Shown here: positions 26,592-35,844 of the stretch, piece by piece
Layout: every line of letters begins with the position of its first letter
Numbering within the stretch: the stretch's first letter is position 1
From: an uncultured Ramlibacter sp.
GTDB lineage: Bacteria > Pseudomonadota > Gammaproteobacteria > Burkholderiales > Burkholderiaceae_C
Assembly: GCF_936925435.1 (NCBI RefSeq)
Contig: NZ_CAKZHQ010000003.1
Coordinates: forward strand, 186,001 to 250,000
DNA: 64,000 nucleotides
Reading direction: 5' to 3'
The notes under the pieces: model-generated
The model's input: only the letters and a program-made list of their open reading frames with translations
What the model was told of the DNA's origin: nothing
Database searches by the model: none
Position numbers and translations under genes: made by a program

Positions 26592-27245
26592 ATGGCCCTG
26601 ACCGCCACCACCACGCCCGCAGCCGGCCTGCTCACGCCGGCCAACCACGCCTTGCTGATGATCGACTTCCAGTCGCAGATGGCTTTCGCCACCAAGTCCA
26701 TCGACGTCGTCCAGCTGCGCACCAACGCCGCCCTCGTCGCCCATGCGGCGGCCGGTTTCAAGGTGCCCACCATTCTGACCACGGTGGCCGAGAAGAGTTT
26801 TTCCGGCCCCATGTTCGACGAAGTCACGGCCGCCTTCCCCGGCCAGGAGATGCTGGACCGCACCTCGATGAACTGCTGGGAGGACAGCGCCGTCATCAAC
26901 ACCGTCAATGCCATTGGAAAACCGCGCGTCGTGCTGTCCGGCCTGTGGACCTCGGTGTGCATCGTCGGCCCGGTGCTGTCGGCGCTGGAACAGGGCTACG
27001 AGGTCTACGTCATCACCGACGCCTGCGGCGATGTCTCGGCCGAAGCCCATGAGCGCGCCATCACGCGCATGGTGCAGGCCGGCGCCGTCCCCATGACGGC
27101 GCTGCAGTACCTGCTGGAGCTGCAGCGCGACTGGGCGCGCGGCGAGACCTATGGTCTGACCACCGGCATCGCGGCACGCCTGGGCGGTGCCTACGGCCTG
27201 GGCATCATCTACGCCGGCACCATGTTCGGCGGCCACGAGGGATGA
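26592..27245 (+). CDS. Isochorismatase-fold cysteine hydrolase (YcaC-like)
   Basis: A 217-residue cysteine hydrolase. Asp25 (LLMIDFQSQ) and the nucleophile Cys123 (LSGLWTSVCIVGPV) are visible. The closest family by pattern is YcaC-like hydrolases, which act on unknown amides. The C-terminal tail with GLTTGIAARLGGAYGLGI is typical of that group. Its stop overlaps the XapX gene by four bases, so it leads a coupled set of four genes. Confidence 0.85.
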   Translation: MALTATTTPAAGLLTPANHALLMIDFQSQMAFATKSIDVVQLRTNAALVAHAAAGFKVPTILTTVAEKSFSGPMFDEVTAAFPGQEMLDRTSMNCWEDSAVINTVNAIGKPRVVLSGLWTSVCIVGPVLSALEQGYEVYVITDACGDVSAEAHERAITRMVQAGAVPMTALQYLLELQRDWARGETYGLTTGIAARLGGAYGLGIIYAGTMFGGHEG

Positions 27246-27523
27246 AAGCCTACCTCGTGACCCTGGCGCTGGGCCTGCTGGTGGGCGCCATCTACGGCGC
27301 CTTCCAGGTGCGCTCGCCGGCGCCGCCGGTGATCGCCCTGGTCGGCCTGCTGGGCATCCTGCTGGGCGAGCAGATCCCGCCGCTGCTGCGCCAGGCCCTG
27401 GCCAGGGAGTCCACCGCCGTCTCCTGGCTGGCCCACCAGGTCAAGCCCCACATGTTCGGCGCCCTGCCCTGCGCCACGCCGCCGGCCGGCAAGCCGGCCA
27501 GGCCCAGCTCGCGCCAGGCCTGA
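27242..27523 (+). CDS. XapX domain (DUF1427) small membrane protein
   Basis: A 93-residue protein. The first 50 residues, KAYLVTLALGLLVGAIYGAF then VRSPAPPVIALVGLLGILLG, form the two-span XapX domain. The family is found with xanthosine or hydrolase genes but has no proven function. The remaining 40 residues are polar and not conserved. Coupled to the hydrolase upstream and followed after two bases by the MFS gene. Confidence 0.85.
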   Translation: MKAYLVTLALGLLVGAIYGAFQVRSPAPPVIALVGLLGILLGEQIPPLLRQALARESTAVSWLAHQVKPHMFGALPCATPPAGKPARPSSRQA

Positions 27524-27525
27524 GG

Positions 27526-29118
27526 ATGGCCGATGGCAAGGCGTCGCAAACGGGCTTCGCGCCGCTGCGCCAGCCGGCGTTCGCCGTGCTCTGGCTGGCA
27601 GCCATCGTCGGCAACGTCGGCAGCTTCATGCGCGACGTCGCCAGCGCCTGGACCATCACCGAGCTCTCGCCTACGCCGGCCGCCGTCGCACTGATCCAGG
27701 CGGCCGCGACGCTGCCGATCTTCCTGCTGGCCATCCCCGCCGGCGTGCTGGCCGACACCATCGACCGGCGACGCCTGCTGATCGCCATCCAGCTCCTGCT
27801 CGGCGCCGTCAGCGCCACCCTGATGCTGCTGGCGCAGCAGTCGGCGCTGACCCTGCCCTGGCTGGTCGGGCTCACCTTCCTGGGCGGCGCAGGCGCCGCG
27901 TTGATGGGACCTGCCTGGCAGTCCATCGTGCCCGAGCTTGTGGACCGTGCCAGCCTGCGCAGCGCGGTGGCCTTGAACTCGTTGGGCATCAACGTCGCGC
28001 GTGCCATCGGCCCGGCGCTGGGCGGCCTGGTGCTGGGCCTGGCCGGCGCGGCCCTGACCTATGGCGCCGACGTGCTGACCTACGTCGCGGTGGTCGCTGC
28101 CCTGCTGTGGTGGAAGCGGCCGCCAGCCGCGTCCGCAGCCGGCGGCGAACAGTTCTTCGGCGCCTTGCGCGCTGGTTACCGTTTCACGCGGGCCAGCCCG
28201 CAGCTGCACCAGTTGCTGGGACGCAGCGCCGTCTTCTTCGTCTTTGCCAGCGCCGTCTGGGCCCTGCTGCCCCTGGTCGCGCGCCAGATGCTGCACGGCA
28301 CACCGGGCTTCTACGGCCTGTTGCTGGGCGCCATCGGCATGGGCGCCATCGTGGGCGCTGTCGCCCTGCCCCGACTGCGCGTCCTGCTGGGCGCAGACGG
28401 CCTGGTGTTGCTCGCGGCGGGCCTGGTGGCCGCCGCCATGGCGGGCCTGGCCTTCGCACCACCGCAGTGGCTGGCCCTGGCCCTGATGCTGCTGATGGGC
28501 GCCGGCTGGATCATCGCGCTGACGACGTTCAACGGCGCCACCCAGTCCATCCTGCCCGACTGGGTGCGCGGCCGCGCGCTCGCCGTCTACCTCACGGTCT
28601 TCAACGGCGCCATGACGGCTGGCAGTCTGGCCTGGGGCGCCGTGGCGCAGGGCCTGGGTATCCCGGCCACGCTGGCGCTTGCCGCAGTGGGCCTGGCCGG
28701 CGCCGCTGCGTGGGCAAAGCGCACGCCGCTGCCCGCGGGCGAGGACGACCTCACGCCGTCCGGGCATTGGCCGCAGCCGCCCCTTGCGCACGGCACGGCG
28801 GGCGGCCTTGGCCCGGTGCTGGTCCAGATCGACTACCAGGTGCAGGCCGGACAGCGGCCGCAGTTCATCCAGACCATGCAGGCCCTGGCACGCATGCGGC
28901 GCCAGGGCGGCGCATCCACCTGGGGCCTGGCGCAGGACGCTCAGCAGCCTGGCACCCTGGTCGAATGGTTTGTGCTGGAATCCTGGGAGGAGCACCTGCG
29001 CCAGCACCAACGCGTCTCGCACGCCGACGCGCAGCTGCAGCACGAGGTGCTGCGCTGGCACACAGGCACGGAGCCGCCACGCGTGCGCCACCTGCTGCCG
29101 GCGCAGGACGCAGGCTGA
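27526..29118 (+). CDS. MFS exporter, MFS_3/EntS-like, with C-terminal soluble domain
   Basis: A 530-residue major facilitator protein with about twelve spans up to residue 405 and a soluble tail of about 110 residues resembling the dimeric alpha-beta barrel of antibiotic monooxygenase-like domains (VQIDYQVQAGQRPQFIQTMQ). This composite is typical of the MFS_3 group, which includes siderophore exporter relatives. ETIDRRRL lies in the usual cytoplasmic loop as DTIDRRRLL. The start at 27526 gives the standard N-terminus FAPLRQPAFAVLWLA; an earlier in-frame start would overlap two genes. Confidence 0.87.
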   Translation: MADGKASQTGFAPLRQPAFAVLWLAAIVGNVGSFMRDVASAWTITELSPTPAAVALIQAAATLPIFLLAIPAGVLADTIDRRRLLIAIQLLLGAVSATLMLLAQQSALTLPWLVGLTFLGGAGAALMGPAWQSIVPELVDRASLRSAVALNSLGINVARAIGPALGGLVLGLAGAALTYGADVLTYVAVVAALLWWKRPPAASAAGGEQFFGALRAGYRFTRASPQLHQLLGRSAVFFVFASAVWALLPLVARQMLHGTPGFYGLLLGAIGMGAIVGAVALPRLRVLLGADGLVLLAAGLVAAAMAGLAFAPPQWLALALMLLMGAGWIIALTTFNGATQSILPDWVRGRALAVYLTVFNGAMTAGSLAWGAVAQGLGIPATLALAAVGLAGAAAWAKRTPLPAGEDDLTPSGHWPQPPLAHGTAGGLGPVLVQIDYQVQAGQRPQFIQTMQALARMRRQGGASTWGLAQDAQQPGTLVEWFVLESWEEHLRQHQRVSHADAQLQHEVLRWHTGTEPPRVRHLLPAQDAG

Positions 29119-29209
29119 ACAGTGCCGGGGTTCTCCAATGCCACCTGGCCTGAAGCGCGCTCCCTCTTTCGGGCGAGGCTGGCGCGCAGCGGCACGGCAA
29201 GATAGCAAC

Positions 29210-31051
29210 ATGACACAAACAGCCGACATCGTCTTCTTCAACGGCCGCATCACCACACTGGACCCGGCCCAGCCCGAGGTCGAGGCCATCGCGGTGAAAG
29301 ACGGCCTGGTGCAGGCCGTGGGCACACCAGCCCAACTGGCCCGGCTGCAAGGCCCGGCCACACGGCGCATCGACCTGCAGGGCCGGCGCGTGGTGCCCGG
29401 CCTGAACGACAGCCACACCCACCTGATCCGCGCCGGCCTGAACTACAACATGGAGCTGCGCTGGGACGGCGTGCCCAGCCTGACCGACGCCATGGCCATG
29501 CTGCGCGAGCAGGTGCAGCGCACGCCGGCGCCGCAGTGGGTGCGTGTGGTGGGCGGCTTTGCCGAGTTCCAGTTTGCCGAAAAGCGCCTGCCGACACTGG
29601 CCGAGATCAATGCCGCCGCGCCCGAGACGCCGGTCTTCATCCTGCACCTGTACGACCGCGCCCTGCTCAATGGCGCCGCTCTGCGCGCCTGCGGCTACAC
29701 CCGCGACACGCCCAACCCGCCGGGCGGCGAGATCGTGCGCGACAGCCGCGGCGAACCCAGCGGCCTGCTGCTGGCGCGGCCCAACGCCAGCATCCTCTAT
29801 GCGACGCTGGCCAAGGGCCCCAAGCTCTCGCCCGAAGACCAGGAGAACTCCACCCGCCTGTACATGCGCGAGCTCAACCGCCTGGGCATCACCTCGGTGA
29901 TCGACGCAGGCGGCGGCTTCCAGAACTACCCCGACGACTACCAGATCGTGCAAAAGCTGGCGGCGGCCGGCGAGCTCACGCTGCGCATCGCCTACAACCT
30001 GTTCACCCAGAAGCCCAAGGCAGAGAAAGACGACTTCGTGCGCTGGGCCAAGCTGGTCAAGCCGGGCGACGGAGATGCCTTTCTGCGGCACAACGGCGCC
30101 GGCGAGATGCTGGTGTTCTCGGCGGCCGACTTCGAGGACTTCCGCGAGCCGCGGCCCGACCTGCCCGAGAGCATGGAGGACGAACTGCTGGAGGTGACTC
30201 GCACCCTGGCCGCCAACCGCTGGCCTTTCCGCATCCATGCCACCTACGACGAGTCCATCACCCGCATCCTCGATGTGTTCGAAAGGGTCCACGCCGAGAT
30301 TCCCCTGACCGGCCTGCACTGGATCATCGACCACGCCGAGACCATCAGCGAACGCAACATCGAGCGCATCCGCGAGCTCGGCGGCGGCATCGCCGTGCAG
30401 CACCGCATGGCCTACCAGGGCGAGGCCTTCATCGAGCGCTACGGCGTGGCCGCCGCCCAGCGCACGCCGCCGGTGCGCAAGATGCTGGAGATGGGCGTGC
30501 CCGTCGGCATGGGCACGGACGCCACCCGCGTGGCCAGCTACAACCCCTGGGTCGGCCTGCACTGGCTGGTCACCGGCCAGACCGTGGGCGGCACACCGCT
30601 GTATCCGCAGCCCTGGCTGCTGGACCGCATGACGGCCCTGCGCCTGTACACCGAGGGCAGCGCCTGGTTCTCCACCGAGAACGGCCGCAAAGGCGCGCTC
30701 AAGCCCGGCCAGTACGCCGACTTCATCGCCTTGTCGGAGGATTATTTCCACATCCCCGAAGCGCGCATCAAGGCGCTGAGCGCCGTGCTCACCGTGGTCG
30801 GCGGCAAGCCCGTGCACGGTGACGGCGAATTCGGCCCACTGGCGCCGCCGCTGCCGCGGGCCAGCCCCGACTGGTCACCCGTGGGCCGCTACAAGCCTTT
30901 CTCGAACATGGCGGCCGCATCGTCGGCAGCCTGCTGTGCGGCCCCTTGCGGCGTGCACGGCCATCGCCACCTGTTCACGGCAACGGCGCCGGCACCGGCA
31001 CGCGACGGCGATGCGTTCTGGGGCGCACTGGGCTGCGGCTGCGCCTTCTAG
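29210..31051 (+). CDS. YtcJ-type amidohydrolase (Amidohydro_3) with Cys/His-rich C-terminal tail
   Basis: A 613-residue amidohydrolase. The metal motif is PGLNDSHTHL; later conserved stretches are RIHATYDES, WIIDHAETI, GMGTDATRVASYNPW and KPGQYADFIALSEDYF. The family hydrolyses unknown amides and formamides. The last 45 residues are odd: they hold five cysteines and three histidines (AACCAAPCGVHGHRH and GALGCGC at the very end), a likely metal-binding tail. The start at 29210 was chosen by family alignment. It is 91 bases past the MFS gene and may share its transcript. Confidence 0.87.
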   Translation: MTQTADIVFFNGRITTLDPAQPEVEAIAVKDGLVQAVGTPAQLARLQGPATRRIDLQGRRVVPGLNDSHTHLIRAGLNYNMELRWDGVPSLTDAMAMLREQVQRTPAPQWVRVVGGFAEFQFAEKRLPTLAEINAAAPETPVFILHLYDRALLNGAALRACGYTRDTPNPPGGEIVRDSRGEPSGLLLARPNASILYATLAKGPKLSPEDQENSTRLYMRELNRLGITSVIDAGGGFQNYPDDYQIVQKLAAAGELTLRIAYNLFTQKPKAEKDDFVRWAKLVKPGDGDAFLRHNGAGEMLVFSAADFEDFREPRPDLPESMEDELLEVTRTLAANRWPFRIHATYDESITRILDVFERVHAEIPLTGLHWIIDHAETISERNIERIRELGGGIAVQHRMAYQGEAFIERYGVAAAQRTPPVRKMLEMGVPVGMGTDATRVASYNPWVGLHWLVTGQTVGGTPLYPQPWLLDRMTALRLYTEGSAWFSTENGRKGALKPGQYADFIALSEDYFHIPEARIKALSAVLTVVGGKPVHGDGEFGPLAPPLPRASPDWSPVGRYKPFSNMAAASSAACCAAPCGVHGHRHLFTATAPAPARDGDAFWGALGCGCAF

Positions 31052-31134
31052 GGCCCGACTCCCTCCAAAGAGTGGGGCGTTTCCTGGCCTTGCGGCAGTT
31101 TCCGGTCTGTGCCGGCGCGGCGAACATGACCGGA

Positions 31135-31155
31135 CCCGTCAGATTGGCTGACGGG
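31135..31155. repeat. Perfect 8-base inverted repeat before the small secreted protein
   Basis: CCCGTCAG-ATTGG-CTGACGGG forms a perfect stem of eight pairs with a five-base loop. It lies 84 bases after the amidohydrolase stop and 32 before the ATG at 31187. No T run follows, so it looks more like an operator or RNA leader element than an intrinsic terminator. Confidence 0.5.
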
Positions 31156-31186
31156 CAAGACACCCCAAGCTGAAATGGACACTGCC

Positions 31187-31525
31187 ATGAAAAAGACCAC
31201 CCTGATCCTGTCGTTCGCGCTGGCCCAGTTGCTGGCCACCGCCGCCTTCGCCCAACCCGCCACGGCCGAAGCCGTGCCGCCGGGCACCAAGCTGCCCGCC
31301 CCCAAGGCCAAGGCCACCGCCGCCGAAAAGGCCGAGGGCAAGACCGCCCGCAAGAGCGAGGGCGCGGTTGCCGCCAAGGACGGCACGCCGGCCGAAGGCA
31401 ACCCCGTGCCCGATGCCAAGGCCAAGGTCCCCAAGGACGAGAAGCAGGCCGCACGCGCCGCGCGCAAGACCGAGACCACCCGTGCCAACAAGGCCGGCGA
31501 GATCACCGCCAAGGGCGAGAAGTAA
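31187..31525 (+). CDS. Small Ala/Lys-rich secreted protein of unknown function
   Basis: A 112-residue protein. [20 protein letters not shown] is a clear signal peptide with cleavage after AFA. The mature part is low-complexity, rich in Ala, Lys, Glu and Thr ([20 protein letters not shown]), probably disordered and basic, reminiscent of TolA-like or histone-like repeats. The start at 31187 was chosen for the signal peptide; ATG 31175 adds four residues. No family recognised. Confidence 0.7.
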   Translation: MKKTTLILSFALAQLLATAAFAQPATAEAVPPGTKLPAPKAKATAAEKAEGKTARKSEGAVAAKDGTPAEGNPVPDAKAKVPKDEKQAARAARKTETTRANKAGEITAKGEK

Positions 31526-31530
31526 ATCAA

Positions 31531-31554
31531 GCCGGGCGGGCCGCCAGGCCCGGC
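31531..31554. terminator. Bidirectional hairpin terminator candidate
   Basis: GCCGGGC (31531-31537) pairs perfectly with GCCCGGC (31548-31554) in the 37-base gap between two convergent genes. A short CCCCTT follows. Position and symmetry suggest it ends both transcripts, although there is no long T run. Confidence 0.5.
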
Positions 31555-31562
31555 CCCTTGCG

Positions 31563-32201
31563 TCAGCTGCGTGCCAGGGCCACGGCTTCGCGCGCCAGCT
31601 GGGTGATGCGGGCCCAGTCGCCCTGCGCCACCGCATCGGCCGGGGTCAGCCAGGAGCCGCCCACGCATTCGACGTTGGACAGCGCCAGGAACTCGTGCGC
31701 ATTGGCCACGCTGACACCGCCGGTGGGACAGAAGCGCACGTCGCCAAACGGCCCGCCCCAGGCCTTGAGCATGGCCGTGCCGCCGGCCTGCAGCGCGGGG
31801 AAGAACTTCAGCGCCGTGTAGCCGTCTTCCTGCGCAGCCATGATCTCGCTGCCGGTGGCCACACCGGGCAGCAAGGGCAGGCCCAGGTCGTGGCAGGCCT
31901 TGCCGACGGCCTGGGTGTAGCCCGGGCTGACGGCAAAGCGCGCGCCGGCCATGGCCGCGGCCTGCGCGTCGGCGGCGCTGCGCACCGTGCCGGCGCCGAC
32001 CTGGGCGCCTTCCACTTCCTTGGCGATGGCCTCGATGCAGGCCAGGGCCACCGGCGTGCGCAGCGTCACTTCCAGCATGCGGATGCCACCGGCCACCAGG
32101 GCGCGGGCCAGCGGCACGGCCTGGGCCACATCGGTCAGCACGATCACCGGGATCACCGGCGCATCGCGCATCACATCCAGAGAGGTCAGGGTCACAGCCA
32201 T
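31563..32201 (-). CDS. eda: 2-dehydro-3-deoxyphosphogluconate aldolase (KDPG/KHG aldolase)
   Basis: A 212-residue class I aldolase. Glu44 in MLEVTLRTP and the Schiff-base Lys132 in ALKFFPA are the catalytic pair; CPTGGVS is the phosphate-binding loop. It cleaves KDPG to pyruvate and glyceraldehyde 3-phosphate, the last step of the Entner-Doudoroff route. The start [10 protein letters not shown] at 32201 lies ten bases inside the end of edd, so the pair is translationally coupled. Confidence 0.95.
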   Translation of the reverse strand: MAVTLTSLDVMRDAPVIPVIVLTDVAQAVPLARALVAGGIRMLEVTLRTPVALACIEAIAKEVEGAQVGAGTVRSAADAQAAAMAGARFAVSPGYTQAVGKACHDLGLPLLPGVATGSEIMAAQEDGYTALKFFPALQAGGTAMLKAWGGPFGDVRFCPTGGVSVANAHEFLALSNVECVGGSWLTPADAVAQGDWARITQLAREAVALARS

Positions 32202-34009
32202 GTGCAGGCTCCTTGTTCGGCTTCCAAAGCGCCGCGCCGGAAACCGGCAAACAGCTCGCGGCCCATGCCCAGGCCATTGGCGTCGCGCAGGGCCTGCGGC
32301 ATCAGCGCGTTCTCCCGCGCGTCCCACTCAGCTTGCGGCACCAGGGCCTGCAGGCTGCCGGCATCGGCGTCCAGCCGCACCACATCGCCGTCACGCAGCC
32401 TGGCCAGCGGGCCGCCGGCCGCCGCCTCGGGCGAGACATGGATGGCCGCCGGCACCTTGCCCGAGGCGCCGCTCATGCGGCCATCGGTCACCAAGGCCAC
32501 CTTGAAGCCGCGACCTTGCAGCACGGCCAGTGGCGGCGTCAGCTTGTGCAGCTCGGGCATGCCATTGGCCTGCGGCCCCTGCCAGCGCACCACGCAGATG
32601 AGGTCCCGGTCCAGCTCGCCGGCCTTGAAGGCGGCCTGCAGTTCCTCCTGGCCGTCGAAGATGCGCACCGGCGCCTCGATCAGATGCCGGTCCTGCGGCA
32701 CGGCCGAGACCTTGATCACCGAGCGTCCCAGGTTGCCGGTCAGCAGCTTGAGGCCGCCGGTGGCGCTGAAGGGCGCGGCAGCCGGCCGCACGACGGCCTC
32801 GTCGCGCGAGGCGCCGATGGCGCTCCAGGCCAGGCCGGCGCCCTCTTGCACCGGCTCGCGGGTGTACTCGCGGATGCCGCCTTCACGCACGGTCAGCACG
32901 TCTTCGTGCATCAGGCCGGCGTCGAGCAGCTCGCGGATCACGTAACCCGGCCCACCCGCCGCCTGGAACTGGTTGACGTCGGCGCTGCCGTTGGGATAGA
33001 CCCGCGACAGCAGGGGCACGACGGTGGACAGCTCGGCGAAGTCGTCCCAGTCGATGGAGATGCCGGCCGAGCGCGCCACCGCCACCCAGTGGATCAGGTG
33101 GTTGGTCGAGCCGCCGGTGGCCAGCAGCGCCGCCATCGCGTTGACGATGCAGCGCTCGTCGACGATGCGGCCTATGGGTGCGAAGCGCCTGGCCTTGACG
33201 ATGCCCAGCACGGTGCGTGCGGCTTCGCGCGTCAGGTGCTCGCGCAGGCCGTCGCCGGGATTGACGAAGGCCGTGCCCGGCACGTGCAGGCCCATGGCTT
33301 CGAGCAGCATCTGGTTGCTGTTGGCCGTGCCGTAGAAGGTGCAGGTGCCAGGCGCGTGGTAGGCCGCCTGCTCGGCGGCCATCAGCTCGGCGCGGCCGAC
33401 CAGGCCTTGCGCCGCCTGCTCGCGCACCTTGGCCTTGTCGCTGTTGGACAGCCCGCTGGGCATGGGGCCGCCGGGCACGAAGACCGTGGGCAGGTGGCCG
33501 AAGTGCAAAGCACCGATCAGCAGGCCCGGCACGATCTTGTCGCAGATGCCCAGCATCAGGGCGGCGTCGAAGACATCGTGGCTGAGCGAGACGGCCGTGG
33601 CCATGGCAATGGCATCGCGCGAGAACAGGCTCAGCTCCATGGCCGGCGTTCCCTGGGTCACGCCGTCGCACATGGCGGGCACGCCACCGGCCACCTGGGC
33701 CGTGGCGCCGTGACGCCGTGCCTCGTCCTTGAGGATGGCCGGATAGCTGCCCAGCGGCGCGTGGGCCGAGAGCATGTCGTTGTACGAATTGACGATGGCG
33801 ATGTTGGGGGCGCGCTCGGCAACGATGCGAAAGCGGTCGTTGTCGGGAACGCCGGCAAAGGCATGGGCGACATTGGCGCAGCCCAGGCGGTCGGCGCCGC
33901 GGTCGCGGTTGGCCGCAATGTCCAGCCGGGCCAGGTAGGCGCTGCGCTGCGGCGCGCTGCGTTCGCGGATGCGTTCTGTGACGCGGGCTACAACAGGATG
34001 AAGAGGCAT
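32192..34009 (-). CDS. edd: 6-phosphogluconate dehydratase
   Basis: A 605-residue IlvD/Edd dehydratase. N-terminal [37 protein letters not shown] and [15 protein letters not shown] contain the cysteines that bind the [4Fe-4S] cluster. It converts 6-phosphogluconate to KDPG. It forms an operon with eda. A HexR-like palindrome overlaps the region just before its ATG, consistent with KDPG-released repression. Confidence 0.95.
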   Translation of the reverse strand: MPLHPVVARVTERIRERSAPQRSAYLARLDIAANRDRGADRLGCANVAHAFAGVPDNDRFRIVAERAPNIAIVNSYNDMLSAHAPLGSYPAILKDEARRHGATAQVAGGVPAMCDGVTQGTPAMELSLFSRDAIAMATAVSLSHDVFDAALMLGICDKIVPGLLIGALHFGHLPTVFVPGGPMPSGLSNSDKAKVREQAAQGLVGRAELMAAEQAAYHAPGTCTFYGTANSNQMLLEAMGLHVPGTAFVNPGDGLREHLTREAARTVLGIVKARRFAPIGRIVDERCIVNAMAALLATGGSTNHLIHWVAVARSAGISIDWDDFAELSTVVPLLSRVYPNGSADVNQFQAAGGPGYVIRELLDAGLMHEDVLTVREGGIREYTREPVQEGAGLAWSAIGASRDEAVVRPAAAPFSATGGLKLLTGNLGRSVIKVSAVPQDRHLIEAPVRIFDGQEELQAAFKAGELDRDLICVVRWQGPQANGMPELHKLTPPLAVLQGRGFKVALVTDGRMSGASGKVPAAIHVSPEAAAGGPLARLRDGDVVRLDADAGSLQALVPQAEWDARENALMPQALRDANGLGMGRELFAGFRRGALEAEQGACTWL

Positions 34010-34018
34010 CGTGGGACA

Positions 34019-34033
34019 GGTAACTAAATTACA
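34019..34033 (-). promoter_or_regulatory. HexR-like operator before edd
   Basis: Read on the minus strand, TGTAATTTAGTTACC fits the proteobacterial HexR site TGTARTWAAWTTACW with three mismatches. It begins ten bases before the edd ATG. HexR is the KDPG-sensing repressor of edd-eda in many proteobacteria. No hexR gene lies in the window. Confidence 0.5.
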
Positions 34034-34119
34034 GTCATCCTACCCCGGAACACCCGCTCTGAGGGACGTACCGGTTACGAGCGGCGGCGTCCCGCCGCGC
34101 CGCGTTAAAGTTTGCATTC

Positions 34120-34707
34120 ATGAGCACCCTGCCCCAACCCCTGCGCGACCCCGCCCCCATGCTGGCGCAGGTGCTGCACGCCTGGGGCGGCCACCAGGAC
34201 CTGTGGGTCTTCGGCTATGGCTCTCTCATCTGGAAGCCCGATTTCGAATACGCCGAACGCCGGCCGGCCAAGGTCCATGGCTGGCACCGGGCCCTGAAGA
34301 TGTGGAGCCGCATCAACCGCGGCACGCCCGAGCGGCCCGGCCTGGTGTTCGGCATGCTCTCGGGCGGCTGCTGCCAGGGCGTGGTCTTTCGCATCCCGGC
34401 GCACGAGGCTCCGGCCGTGCTGGAGCGGCTGTGGCAGCGCGAGATGGCCATGGGCGTGTACGACCCGCGCTGGCTGCCCTGCCAGACGCCGCATGGCAGC
34501 GTCAAGGCCCTGGCCTTCACCTTGTCGCGCCGCAGCCCCAGCCACACCGGTGTGCTCAGCGAAGAGGAGTACCGCCAGATCTTCGCCGCCGCCACCGGCA
34601 TCTACGGCACGACGCTGGACTACGCGGCCCGCACCTTCGAGGAACTGCAGCGGCACAACATCCGCGACCGCGCCCTGGAGCGCCTGCTGAAACTGTCCAG
34701 GCGCTGA
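34120..34707 (+). CDS. chaC: Glutathione-specific gamma-glutamylcyclotransferase (ChaC family)
   Basis: A 195-residue ChaC-like protein. VFGYGSLIWKPDF is the nucleotide-free substrate loop of the family, and the catalytic glutamate falls in the stretch around FRIPAHEAPAVLERLWQRE. It cleaves glutathione to 5-oxoproline and Cys-Gly in the cytoplasm. It is divergent from edd, with a 110-base intergenic region that holds the HexR-like site, and is 55 bases upstream of sodC. Confidence 0.9.
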   Translation: MSTLPQPLRDPAPMLAQVLHAWGGHQDLWVFGYGSLIWKPDFEYAERRPAKVHGWHRALKMWSRINRGTPERPGLVFGMLSGGCCQGVVFRIPAHEAPAVLERLWQREMAMGVYDPRWLPCQTPHGSVKALAFTLSRRSPSHTGVLSEEEYRQIFAAATGIYGTTLDYAARTFEELQRHNIRDRALERLLKLSRR

Positions 34708-34762
34708 CCGCACACGCGTGATTCGCCCTACAGTGGAGGCTTCCCATCCAAGGAGGCATCCC

Positions 34763-35287
34763 GTGAAGACAAGCATCACCCTGTCATCCCTGTTCCTGGC
34801 TGCGGCCACCCTGGCCGGCTGCGCCGTCTTCAGCCCCGGCCCGCGCGCCAGCGCCAAGCTCTCACCCACCACCGGCAGCGCCGTGACCGGTTCGCTGCAG
34901 TTCGTGCAAAAGGAGGGCAAGGTGCTGGTCAACGGCGAAGTCCGCGGCCTCAAGCCCAACGCGGAACACGGCTTCCACATCCATGAAAAGGGCGACTGCA
35001 GCAGCGGCGACGGCATGAGCGCGGGCGGCCACTTCAATCCCACGGCGATGCCCCATGCCGCCCATTCGGCCGCCATGCACCACGCGGGCGACCTGCCCAG
35101 CCTGAAGGCCGACGCCAACGGCGTGGCCACGGTGAATTTCGAGTCCACAAGCATCAGCGTGGGCGCCAGCGTCACCGACATCAGCGGCAAGGGCCTGATC
35201 GTCCACCGCGACCCCGACGACTACAAGACCCAGCCCACCGGCAACGCCGGGCCGCGGCTGGCCTGCGCGGTGATCGTCAAGTCCTGA
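34763..35287 (+). CDS. sodC: Cu,Zn superoxide dismutase, lipoprotein
   Basis: A 174-residue periplasmic SodC. A GTG start at 34763 was chosen because AAGGAGG lies seven bases upstream and the product then begins with a lipoprotein signal (lipobox LAGC, Cys20). Metal ligands are visible in HGFHIHEKGDC, GGHFNP, HHAGDLPSL and GLIVHRDPDDY, and the disulfide partner in RLACAVI. It removes superoxide in the periplasm while anchored to a membrane. Confidence 0.93.
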   Translation: MKTSITLSSLFLAAATLAGCAVFSPGPRASAKLSPTTGSAVTGSLQFVQKEGKVLVNGEVRGLKPNAEHGFHIHEKGDCSSGDGMSAGGHFNPTAMPHAAHSAAMHHAGDLPSLKADANGVATVNFESTSISVGASVTDISGKGLIVHRDPDDYKTQPTGNAGPRLACAVIVKS

Positions 35288-35295
35288 GGGTCGCT

Positions 35296-35844
35296 TCAGC
35301 GGGCACGCTGGGCCAGCAGACGCTCAGCCGCAGCCAGGTCGTCCAGCGTGTCGATGTCGGTCACGGTGCCGGCATCGTCCGCTTCCAATTCCATAGCACC
35401 CCAGGTCCGAAGGACGGGGGCTGCGCCCTGATTTCCCTCTAAAACGGAAAGCTGGGGTCCGCAGGCGATGGCAAAGCCCACCGGGTGGCCGCGCTGGCCG
35501 CGGTAGACGGGGACGACCACGGCGTGGCTTTGCAACGCGGCCGCCACCGCGCGCAAGGTCTCGGGCCGCACCAGGGGCAGGTCGCCCGGCAGAATCAGCC
35601 AGCCGGGCGCATCGCGGGTGGCCCGCATGGCGGCGGCGATGCTGTCGCCCATGCCGGCATGGCCGGCGTCTTCCAGATGGAAAGGCAGGCCGCTGGCGCG
35701 CACGGCGTCCAGCGTGTGTTCCAGGACCGGCTTGCCGGCCAGCAAGGCCTGCAGCTTGGAGCCGCTGCCGCCGGAGGCCTGGAAGCGCTCGCCTCTTCCC
35801 GAGGCAAGCACCAGCACCACCGGTTGCAGCGCTCTTCCTGTCAC
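35296..35844 (-). CDS. MobA/MocA-like nucleotidyltransferase
   Basis: A 182-residue NTP transferase. VVLVLASGRGERF is the nucleotide-binding loop (LAxGxGxRF), with GSKLQALLAGKPVLEHTL and ILPGDLPLVRPETL holding the substrate Lys and the metal Asp. MocA transfers CMP to molybdopterin for xanthine-oxidase family enzymes. Its ATG overlaps the stop of the molybdenum-binding subunit by four bases, which strongly suggests it matures that enzyme's cofactor. Confidence 0.87.
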   Translation of the reverse strand: MTGRALQPVVLVLASGRGERFQASGGSGSKLQALLAGKPVLEHTLDAVRASGLPFHLEDAGHAGMGDSIAAAMRATRDAPGWLILPGDLPLVRPETLRAVAAALQSHAVVVPVYRGQRGHPVGFAIACGPQLSVLEGNQGAAPVLRTWGAMELEADDAGTVTDIDTLDDLAAAERLLAQRAR

